A DNA stretch of 64,000 nt, from positions 1,054,001 through 1,118,000 of the forward strand of contig JAFCMP010000223.1 of the NCBI GenBank assembly GCA_017506865.1. Reading direction: 5' to 3'. A program made the position numbers and the translations under genes. This document shows, one piece after another, positions 21,901 to 32,500 of the stretch. The stretch's first letter is position 1, and each line of letters starts with the position of its first letter. Source of the DNA: Tribonema minus (Eukaryota; Sar; Xanthophyceae; Tribonematales; Tribonemataceae). A model generated the notes under the pieces. That model did no database searches, was not told the origin of the DNA, and worked only from the letters and a program-made list of their open reading frames with translations.

Positions 21901-21919
21901 GTGAGCATGAGTCGGTGCA

Positions 21920-24237
21920 TCAGTGGTTGCGCTCCAAGGCCGCCAGCACCTCCTTCACCTTGTCCTCCGCCCATTCCTGCAGCAGCCAGTCAGAGCACGG
22001 GCCAACGACCAGCAAAGTGTCAGTTACGGCAGGCAAAGTGTTATTAGAGGCAGTCATATTAAATGCGCACTCACAACACTGTCACCAGCATCATCAGCTC
22101 GTACACAGCATAAGGGCAATAAGATTTTGCAGTTCACCACATGTACACCAGTGCCTGGCACTTAGTGATCCATGACCATTGTCCTCAGTTCTGGGCGCTG
22201 CTAACAGTAGCCCAGGCCTGCACAAAGCTGTTCACGGTTAGGACCATTTTGGCAGAGACACGGGAGGCCTTAAAGTGGGTGTGGTCGTGTAGAGGCAGTA
22301 GCCTAGGCACTTTGGTGCAGCATGATAGTGGGGACCAATCAGGGTTTGGGTGGGGGGTGTTGGGGTTGGGTCGGACTCTTCATAGCAACAGCATTGATAC
22401 CTTTAGCACCAGTGCCTGGTGCCCAGTGATCATTTTGCCTAGAGGCGTGATTCAGACGTGTCAGCATGGTCCTCAGTTCTGGGCGCTGTCAAAGGCGACC
22501 CAGGCCTGCATAAATCTTTTCCAAGACGGGACAAGTGTGCCTCACGGCTGGGCAACCCTAAGTAGGGTTTGGTTGTGGGGTGTTGGTGGTAGTGTGAAGA
22601 GGGGGAAGCCTGTTTGCGTTTGAGTCTCTCTTCGGTGAAGGAATGTTGCATTGAGTGCACATCCACAGAGAGGGCTTTCCGCGCCCCTTGCGAAGCGAAA
22701 TTAATAAAAGTACAGAACTACTTTTGGTCAGGTGGCATGCAGTAATGAGATATACACCCACACTGGAAACAGGTGCATTTGGTAGTTGTTTCCACAACCG
22801 TGAAAGTTGCCCATCATAAATGTATTAGTTTGTAAGCCATTCAGGAGGCAGGCGCTGCTGGCTTGTCCCACCGCCTCTGACAGCCTCTGACAAGTGCCAC
22901 AAATGTTTCAAGCAGTTTTTGTGCAGTGCACTCTGCCACTTTGCACAATTGTTGCCTTGCCGAGCTGTGCACAGCAAGTAAACCAATGCAAAGGTGCACT
23001 GCATTGCAACGCTCATATGCGTTTGTGACTGATGTCGAGAAGCGGCTTGTGGTGCCCTGCACATTAACCATGAACTACTTCAGGATGCGGCATGTCACAG
23101 CGGATCCATTCAGTAAAAACAGATTATGTCAGCATCTGTTGCTCGACTTGCTCTGCAATCACGTTGCCGCGCTGAGGAATGGATGACCACGGTGTGAAAC
23201 CATCATATATCCAGACTTCATCCAGGCAAGCACACTTCAAGCAGCACACCCACTGGCCGCAATCATCACGTCACCTCAACTCACGTTCTGCGCTTGCACA
23301 GCATGAAATAACGCAAGCTAGAGCTACACTGGTGCCGATGATTTTGATGAATAACTGCATATGACCACCTTCAGCTTACAAACTTCGACTGACTAGAATC
23401 AACTGGGTGAACAACACGGTGTGGGGGAACGTAATGGTTGTTGCAAGTTCACAGCGATCTTGTTTGCTTTGAATCAAAGGAGTTCACTTTCATTTTACTA
23501 GCATTGCGCTGCCTATGCTATGTGTCTTCACACAAGCCATGAGCAGATATACGATGTTGGCAAGACTGATGGCTCTGCTTGTGCTTTTTGCGCGTTGAGA
23601 TTTCACTTGAAAAAAGATAAGTCTATGAAGGTTGTGGCCTCACCTGTCCTTCCTTTCGCACGTGGGCAGCGGAGCCCAGACCGGCCTCCACATTGTGCCG
23701 TCCCTCGTTCAGCCCCTGCTCGATCTCCTCGTCGCTGAGGTGAGAGTTCTCCTTGGCCCACGCCTTGGCCTTCTCGATGTACTCCTCTCCTTGCGGGTTG
23801 TCCTCAGCCATGCGGATTGGCGCTGTGAGATCCAGTCAGTGCACACTCCGTTAGTCCAGCCAAAACCGTGCTCAAGTACATCAGTCATTGGAGCCAAGTA
23901 GATAACATATCACAGTGATGTACACTGTTGTTTCGTCTGGCGTGCTGCCCTCGTGGGTGCACGCACACAGAATGCGGCACGCACACCAAAGATTCAATTG
24001 AATCCTCTCCTTCCGACGGCTGCGTGCATGAGCAGCAGGCGCCATTTTGAGGACCTCGCGCTTCGCTACAAAAACCACGTCGTCGACAGGCTATACGCGA
24101 CGCTGCTGACACTCTTGCCGCGCACCTGCTGTTGCGCGTCGCACGCCCCGTGCGACTGATGCAGTGCCCGCCATGAAGGCGCTGCTCGACAGAAGGCAGC
24201 AGGCCAAGGCGATGACGACGGCTACGAGCTTCATCAT
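21920..24237 (-). CDS. Small plastid-targeted protein (signal + transit peptide), 3 exons
   Basis: Exons on the minus strand are 24237-24126, 23822-23644 and 21976-21920, with donors CAG|GTGCGC and CAG|GTGAGG, acceptors CACAG|CGCC and CTGCAG|GAATGG, and matching phases (1, 0). The 115-residue product starts MMKLVAVVIALACCLLSSSA-F-MAG, a clear signal peptide. Cleavage would leave Phe as the first residue, as in the ASAF-type motif of secondary plastids. A basic Ser/Ala/Arg stretch (SVARGVRRATA) then acts as a likely transit peptide. The mature part of about 75 residues is acidic and helical (EEYIEKAKAWAKEN, LSDEEIEQGLNEGRHNVEAG) and ends EWAEDKVKEVLAALERNH. The mature domain was not recognised; stromal location is inferred from the presequence. 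The long introns contain repeats. Confidence 0.65.
22146..22590. repeat. Tandem duplication, ~261-bp period
   Basis: Two diverged copies begin with CACCAGTGCCTGG at about 22146 and 22407. Both contain CCTCAGTTCTGGGCGCTG and CCCAGGCCTGCA and end in a G/T-rich GGGGTGTTGG stretch. They lie in the second intron of the plastid-protein gene. Confidence 0.75.
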
Positions 24238-25192
24238 TGTAAGGGCAGGTGGCGGTTGTCGAGTCGATGTATGGTCTGGTTGGTAGGCTGCAAGGCGCTA
24301 GTGCCGGGGAGAGAGCGCGCGAGCAAACAAGAATTCTGACTTTCTGGTTCTCGGGACTGAGGCAGTCCCGGGCACGAACGATCCGCACTGTTAAGCAAAA
24401 ACTAGAAACCAGAAACAAAGTGGCTATGCCGTCATTACGCATGCAAGATAAATTCCACAAGACTGCATCAACAGCAATGGTCTGACGAGCGACAAGAGCG
24501 CATACGTGGAACCGCAAGTGCAACCGCCGCAAAGGCTCGCACTGGTATGCCTGTCACGATTGCATGCATTGCGACCAGGCTGCAGAGGTGGTGCTTGCAC
24601 AAGCAGCTGAAGTGCACAAGCCAATCACATAATTCTGAATGCGTGAGCGATACGTGAGTCATGCAGGGCACAGGGGCGAGCACGGAATTGAAGCTGGCAG
24701 CCTGTTGTACATACGTGGTGACATGTATTACCCTGATGGGCTTCATCATGCAATGTGAGGGCTGTGCTCCGGGGCCCCCACAAGATGCGCAGTTTATATT
24801 ATGCGCTGAGTGTCCTGTGGCAGACGATGGCAGGCCACGCTGATGTGCACACCAACAAGCAGCCATTCGAGCTGTGTACTTGCTATCATCGCTGCATTGC
24901 CAAGCTGTTGGCTATGTCATAGTGTTGTTGCCGCACTGCGGCCGCTGGCATGCACCAGAGTTCCTAGGCAACTGCTTTTCTTGGCTGCAGAGATGCTAGA
25001 CTTGCCGCAGCTGCTTTGCAGGGCCCCGTCAACGGGGTCCTCCGGCTGTGCTGAATGGGTGCTGTTCAGTGTTTTGTGTGTCATTGGTGCAACATTTTTG
25101 TTCAAGTCGCTGCATGTGGCCGCCCTGCCATGTCAGGGTTCGCCTCACCCGCATCACCTTGTTGTTGGTGCTTTGTTCACGCCCCGCTCTTT
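24238..25192. other. Intergenic, nothing supported
   Basis: Between the plastid-protein gene and DCTN3 I see no conserved protein, RNA gene or large repeat. A short inverted pair around CCCGGGACTG / CAGTCCCGGG sits at about 24353-24372. Confidence 0.4.
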
Positions 25193-26428
25193 TCATGAGT
25201 CAACGCCTGACGCGAGCAGGCTCTCCTGCTCCGACAGCGCCTCATCCCACTCCACGAACTTCATGTTCACCGCGGCCATCGCCGTGCCGTATGCCGTCAG
25301 CAGCTCGTCCACTCGGCGCTGCAGCTGCGCCGCACCCGCCCTGGCAGTTACATGGGCGGTTTCGAGCCGCCGCAGCCGCTCGCACATGTCGTCCATCTCT
25401 CGCAAGTAGGGGGGCTCGACGTGCTCCTTGAGCTGATCCACCTGCTGCAGCTGCCTCGCCATGGCGTCGAGACGTGGCTGTGATGCTGCCACCACCGCCG
25501 CCTTCTGTGACAGCGACGCGGCCCCTGAGGCATCGCTGTAGTCGCCTGCCGCTTTTGGCCTGATGCCTGCCCGCTCCACTGTCGCCAAGGTGCGGAAGCG
25601 AGATGTGGTAGCAAACGTGAGCGAAAGCGGCGACCGATGATTATTGCACAGGGTGCTCCGTTTGCGCTTCGATTTCTGTTTTCAATAGCATGGTGCATCG
25701 CGCAAGGCAAGGTGACCAGCCAGAAGTACTTGACATTGAAGCTCAATGCGCAAGCAGAAGGTCACAGCCGGCAGCACCGCTTATATGCTTGTGACCACAA
25801 AGTTGCCATGCATTCAACAGCAACGAGGCAGATCATTTACTTTGACGTCAATGCATGCACTACTGACTTGCCGACCGTGCATCATAGCGACTGTCTCAGC
25901 AATGGCTCAAACCCACGCCATCTCTGCATCCTCTTGCTGGCGGCTTGCCGAAATCTAGCATATCTGCAGCCTGTCAAAGCAACTGGTTCTAGGCGGATTA
26001 TAGTGCCACATAGTGCTCTTCACACTGTTTACCAAATGACTGCAGTAGCTCTGTTTTAAGCTTCATCATCAAGGGCTATCAAATCTGCTATTGGTACATG
26101 GTCGAAGCTGATACGAACATGCCAGCAGCAGCTTTCTGCGGAGCAGAAGATAATCCTCGTTACTTGCACTGTCGGTTCTTCAGCTTATTTTGCTTTCAAA
26201 CAATGATCACTTACAGAGTGCGCGCAGCTCCACCAGGCCTGGGCACTCGGCCTCCGCTTCGCCGAGTCTGGCATCGATGGCGGCCAGCCGTTCGCCGATG
26301 CTCCTAGGATCCGCAGGCGCTGTGCCGGGATCCAAATGACTTGAAGTGCCCACAATCTGCTCCAACCGATCTATGCGCCGCAGTACATGTGCAACTGAGG
26401 CCGCTGCATCTCCAACCGAGCTGACCAT
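25193..26428 (-). CDS. DCTN3: Dynactin subunit 3 (p22/p24)
   Basis: Two minus-strand exons, 26428-26215 (donor T|GTAAGTG, phase 1) and 25578-25193 (acceptor CGACAG|TG), give about 199 residues, close to the 186 of human p22. It is helical throughout. Exon 1 (VLRRIDRLEQIVG, GERLAAIDARLGEAE) matches the family N-terminal coiled coil. Exon 2 matches the C-terminal half in order: a run like LEQVNALVPxLD (QLQQVDQLKEHVEPPYLREM), MCERLRRLETAHVTA, LQRRVDELLTAYGTAMAAVN and the diagnostic KFVEWDEALSEQE (human KQFVQWDELLCQLE). The subunit sits in the dynactin shoulder that links p150 to the Arp1 filament and supports dynein transport. It is head-to-head with the methyltransferase-TPR gene. Confidence 0.8.
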
Positions 26429-26592
26429 CCTTTGTCTACCTGCAAGCACTTGGTCAGCGAGAGCGAGGATTTGGGTTCAGCCCAGTATTAATGTCGCTGC
26501 TAGAAGGCTATTATTAGTGGCGGCACAGGCGAGCGCAGGTCTAGCTGCTAGACTCCAGACCAGGAGCAGGCGCTGCTGCTGGGGGGGGGGGC
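26429..26592. promoter_or_regulatory. Divergent promoter of DCTN3 and the methyltransferase-TPR gene
   Basis: 164 bp separate the two start codons. The interval contains ATTATTAG-type A/T clusters, a repeated CTAGCTGCTAGACT and a G-run just before the plus-strand ATG. Joint regulation is inferred from spacing only. Confidence 0.4.
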
Positions 26593-29500
26593 ATGGAGGC
26601 AGCTGCAGTGGGAGAGGAAGATGTGCAGGCTGAGCTGCCTGCCAAGCTAGCTGCTATCTCGCTGTCGGGGCAGCAGCCCTCAGTTGCACCAGCTGAACCC
26701 GTGCAGCACCAACAGCAGGCGGCTGGTGCGATGGGAGGCGGAGATTACGGCAGCGAGGGATCGCTTGGCGATGAGGGTGACGACGGTGAAGGCGGCAGCG
26801 GCGTTGCGGGCATCGGCAGCAATGAACCTCACGAAAGATGTGTGCTGGAGGATTTCACGCAGTGCAGCCAGAGCCACCTGTGGAAGCTTATGATGTCCTT
26901 CTACGACAGGAAGGGGGTGGAGAGCTGGTCTCAGGGCATCGTGCCTCACTTCATCACCTGCAACTCTTTCATAGGGCGCAGCTATGCCCACGTGCTGTGC
27001 GGCTTTCTGAGAGACTGCATGACCGCCAAGAGCACCATGCCTCTGGACCAGACGCAGCCGCTGTACATCATAGAGCTGGGAGCAGGCAGCGGCAAGTTCA
27101 GCTTCTTCATGCTCAAGGTGTGTGACTGTACCGGATAGGATCTTCATTACACTTGGATGTTGTGCATGAGTTATTTTACACTTCAACTTCGAATTGAAGC
27201 GACGTCTTTCCCAGGAAAGTGTTATTTTTGACATGCAAGACGGCTCTTTCCGTCATTCTGGCGCAATCACACTGACACAAACTCAGTATTTGACATTGTG
27301 GCGCGCTAGGGTAATGCCTCGGCAGCGACCTGCAAATTTCAGGTGCAGCGTGTCCCTGATGCATATCTGATGCAATGAGGATTTAGCTAGCTGCAGCAAA
27401 GCTTTTTTATGGTTGGATTATTCAAAGTCCATATTGGATAATCTCCCCAGCCAGTTTAGGAATTGACAGCTTTGCTCCTGGACACGACGAACGCAGCAAT
27501 TGCTGTCACGATTGATATACCGTCTTGTCGATAATTAAGGCCCGGGACGGAATTTTGGTACGTTTTTACTACAGCAACAATAAGCACGTCCCCCCTTTTA
27601 TCGGCTGCAGTAAAATGCATCCCCCCTGTTTTTTCAGCCTCCAGCAGAGCGCGGAATGCATTTCGTGATGCCGCTAGTAGCTAGATAAGAGCCCCGCAGT
27701 AGCCTATGATGAGCAGAGACAGCACTTGTTGCAGCTGCCTTCAATTGTCAGGCCACAGATCCTCGCAGCAGCTCCAGAGAGGGCTGCAATGCTGAAAACT
27801 GAAGAACTTCGATCAACTTCAAGCGTGACCCTGGCAAAATCGGTGACGGCTGAATTCTCCGAGAGCAAAGCCCCTGGCGACGCAACCGAGCAGGAATCAA
27901 GTGCTGAGGACCTGACATGATACTAACTTCAATTAGCGTCCCCCCTTTTAACTCGACTCACAATAAGCACGCCCCCCCCCCCTTTTTACGCCAAGATCGA
28001 AATACCGTCCCGGGCCTTAATTATCGACAAGACGGTACACAGCATTGCTGTGTTGCAGCAAACATCTGCCATTTATCAAGTCATGTTGGGCATGACACAT
28101 GCATCAACTACTGACCTATTGTGCTGAAATGATCAGTGCAGACAATGCATCACAGCACATATGCTGCGCAGTTACGTCGAGGCCATCTGTATACATGGCC
28201 CGTTGCGGCGCTCTACAGCACATCATTCCAACTCTTTCAACTACTCAACGAGCCCTTGCATGATGGCGTGAATGCGCGTGCATGGCTGACTGCGTGCAGA
28301 GCTGCACTGATGGTTTTTGAGACTATTGGGAGAGTACGAGCTGTTGGCCTGTTTCAATGTAGAAAACTCGGACACTCGACATTACCTTGCGTTGACTCTT
28401 TACAGCGTCAGCGTTCCCCAACAGCATTTGACCCTGGCTAGTACTGGCGCACATTTTGAACAAATGAAGAAATTTGTTGTATCAGCACGTTGAGCAATGA
28501 CAGCGCTTCCTTGCGAGCAGCGCATGCCTGATGACAGCCTGCACAATGCACCATAGCCACCACCTGCCATTGATTTTGTGGCAATAATTCAAGCAACGCT
28601 GCCATCAGGCGCAGGCATGATACAGTGGTTGGTGCACTGCGGCATGAACTGCGCCACCCACCTTCTTGTGATCGTATGCCGCTCGCTATGGTGCGGGCCG
28701 CCGTACCTGTCTTGTGCAACTGCCGCTCACCATCTGCCATCTAGATGGACTACATAGCGCGTCGCCTGGCACATGCTTGTTGCAAAGGGTTCATCACCTG
28801 CTCGGTGGCCCAAGGATGCCTGGAGCTGGCCGTGGTGCATATATGACATACTTGAAGTATCCGTCAGAGCTATGATCAACGCCATGTACTGATACTTCTT
28901 ATTCAAACCCGGACCAGGATGGGCACTGCTCCGCCAGACAGCGTGCAACTGAAGTTGAAGTAACACAGTGCCAGGCACCCACAAGAATCACCCTGTACTT
29001 GCTGAGTATAGCTTCAACTGCACAATGCCGTGCTGTTCGCTCAACGCCATGTACCCATCACCGCCCCGCAGGCGCTGCTGCAAATGAAGGACATGTGCGA
29101 CTTCCCCCTGGAGAAGATCGTGTTCGTCATGACGGACTTCACAGAGTCCAACTTCAAGTTCTGGGCGGACCACCCCGCGCTCAAGCCCTTTGTGCAGTCG
29201 GGCCAGCTGGACATGGCCATATTTGACGCGGTCAATGACACGTCCATCACGCTCAGCTGCAGCGGGGTCACGCTGTCCCCCGGGTCGTGCGTGAACCCCG
29301 TGTGCATCGTGGCAAACTACCTGTTTGACACGCTGTGCCATGACATCTTCCAGGTGCGTCACTCTCTCGCTGCAGAGTACATGGCAAGCGTTGCATGTTT
29401 AGGCCGCAACTGCGCTCACAATTAGTATGCTGCAAGCTCCACATCTTAGCACCGCTGTGCCTTGACTTGCCAGCAACAAACATGGTGATCATTGATGGTT

Positions 29501-32500
29501 TGCTATTGATTCTTGCTTATATTGCGAGAAGCAAGCTTGCTGCGGACGCTGACTTGTTGCGCATGCTTCGCCATTGCATGTGTATTGTTGAAGTTGGTGC
29601 GGTGGAGTTCAGGCTTGTAATTCAGGCTTGTATTGCATTGTCAAGCTCGTGTACATCCGTGACCCTAGTCTACAGCAATGGGGCGTCACACAACTCGGTC
29701 ATGATTTCAAAAAACTGTTCTGCACCATAGGTGTTGCCATTGAAGTTGGTCGATTTGCCCCGCGTCTCGTCTCATTCATGCTGCCCTTTCACATTTCAAC
29801 TTCAACTGCAGGTGGATGGCAGACAGTTGAAGGAGGGCCTCATCAGCGTGGGATCCAAGAGGCCTGCGGAAGCGGACCCGCTGGACCCTGAGATCATAAA
29901 GCGGTTCGACAACAAGTTTTGCTACAGAGATGTGAGTTCAAGCAATGAAATGCTTTTTTTTAGGTTAATGGATGCGCACAAGCACCAATTTGTGCGCAAG
30001 TGCTTGACAGATCAGCAGAGGCCATCGCGAGGCGATGTGCAGGTTCACGTTCAACACGCATGCAAACAGTTGACGGCACTTGACTGATCGTCAGTGAACG
30101 TGTGATGAAGCATCAACGTGATCGCTTGAGCCTTCAGTGATTCCGCAATCACAGGGACCATAGTCAACGAGACTAGCAGAAACAGTCATGATGCAGAGCC
30201 TGATGGTCGCTGTCATGACGTGATGCAAAAAACGTATAGTGCGCCGCGCTCACGGAATCAATCGCTTCTTCACCGTCTGCAGAACCAAGCATCAAACTGA
30301 CAGCAACTTGCACGCGCCACAACCAATGTTTGACCAGAACACAACATCCCTGAGAGCAACGATGCGACGCTCCTACTCACACTGTCGTTGTATTCCGTGC
30401 GCAAGCTGTTTGACGCCACCGCCCTGCACGGTAACACGCAGCCCGTCTTCTTGACACCACATGCGCGAGGATTACTGCAATGGCACAAACATTCATGTCT
30501 GGCACCTTCAGGCACCACCTACTACTACCTGGTCAATTTCAATCATTCGGAGGTGTCATGGACGTCACCTGCTCACACACCCTACTCATTGACCCACCCC
30601 CCCCCCCCCCCCTCCGACCACCAGATCAGCGAGGACTACTACAAGGGGGAGGAGATCGACGCCGTCACATTCCAGCACATTCTTTGACACGCTCTTCAAC
30701 CACGCGCTCCGAATTTCGCTCGTATTGAACCTCACGCACCCTTTTCATTGAACCGCCCCCCCAACCCCCTGTTCAACACCAGATCAGCGAGGACTACTAC
30801 AAAGGCGAAGATGTCGACGCCGTCACCTTCCGCCGCATCCTGCACTGGTACGTCGACCACTTCTCCCCCTCCCCCGCGGGGGCCAGCATCCTCTTCCCCA
30901 TCGGAGCGCTGCGCGCACTGCGAAGGCTGCTCAGTTTCAGCGGCAACCGCGCTATTGTCATCTCGGGGGACAAGGGGAACAACAACCCGGACCAGTTCAG
31001 GGGCCTCGCGGATCCGCACATAGCGGTGCACGGGAGCTTTTCCGTGATGGTGAACTACCATGCGATTGGCGCGTACTTCACCGCGCGCGGGGGTTTCGCG
31101 CTGCACAACCCGCAGGTGCGGTTTGAATTCGCGGTTGGGGTAGGTATTGCAAGTCACGTTGATAGATGTTGATGTTGTGACTTTGTGGGGTCCGCGGCAC
31201 ACAACCCACAGGCGCGTTGGAATTCTGGGTAGGGGTAGGTAGGGTGTGCATGCCGTGCTGAGCGCTGACACGATGTGTGCAGTGCTCATTTTAAAGGCGA
31301 GTCTGTTCATAGACAGCAGGCAGGGTAGGTAGGCAGTGCAGCGGTAGTGCTGGACGCTGATGCGGCATGTGCTCTTGAAGTGGCTGCAGCAGCGGGCAGG
31401 GCTACTTCCATCGACTGTGTGCATACAGGAGGACATGCCGGTTTGGGCATTTTGTGCCACAGTGGGCATTAAGACCGCTAAGACTTTGCTTCATTAGGGA
31501 GGATGCTCATTTCAGAGGTAATACTTCTATAACACTCGGTAATCTAGTAACTCACTTAGTGTCACTTACGCCAACCATTGTCTGGGGCAACTTTAGCTCT
31601 GCATTCTGGGGATCGCGGTTGTTTAGACATCAGAGCTGCACCCGGTGTGTGCACGCTGTGCGTGGGGGCATTGCTCAACATCTATTGCAGCGAGCGGCTG
31701 CTCGTTGTGCTGATGTTGATGGCATTGCGCATGTGCAGAGGCTCATGCTGTAGGGCATGACCCATGGACAGTACATGACAGTTTGTAGCACTGCCTTACG
31801 GCTAGACTTCGGCCTATGCCAATTTCATGGCCTTCGCTGCTGTTTGCACCTCCACCGCCTCTATATCCATAGGTGACTGCCTCTTGCTCAGTGCTAGTAT
31901 GTAGTTAGGGCTAGTGTCGCATCGCTCAACAAAGCCCGTTTGTTTTCTTCAGTTTATCCTCTTGTAGGCTAGGGTCACTACGCACCCCTGAACCCCTCCC
32001 CCGTACCCTCCTACCCCCCCCACTCCCCTCCTCACAGGAGGAAGCGTCGCTCAAGGTCTCCGCCTTCGTCGCGACGGGCGACGTGCACGCAGCCGGCGGC
32101 GTAACCGCCGACGACGGCCAGTGGACCGGGGGTGCCTTTGAGGCCAAGGACGAGGCCCGCAGCCGCCTGTTCCCCAACCTCGCCGGCGCGTTCAAGTACC
32201 ATGTGGAGCACTTTGGCCCGAATGACTTCTTTGTCATGCAGAAGGGGCTGAAGGAGGACGCGCCGTCGCCGTCGCTGAGGACTGTCGTGGCGCTGCTCAA
32301 GCTGGGGGACTGGGACCCGGACGTGTTCTACAAGTTCCGGGACGTCATCCTCAACCAGGTGGGGGTCTTGGGGGCAGAGGCGCGATTTCGTGGTGACGTG
32401 CATATATGTGTGCACATGCAAAGCATATGAAGGCAGAGTTTGTTATGATCGTGGTGATGACACTAAGTTGAAAGTTGTAACAATGCTGCAAGTTCCGGGA

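Noticed and set aside
24024..24237. Plus-strand small protein (MSSRRHFEDLALRYKNHVVD...)
   Set aside because: It overlaps the minus-strand presequence exon of the plastid protein, which has in-phase downstream exons. The plus frame has no supported continuation.
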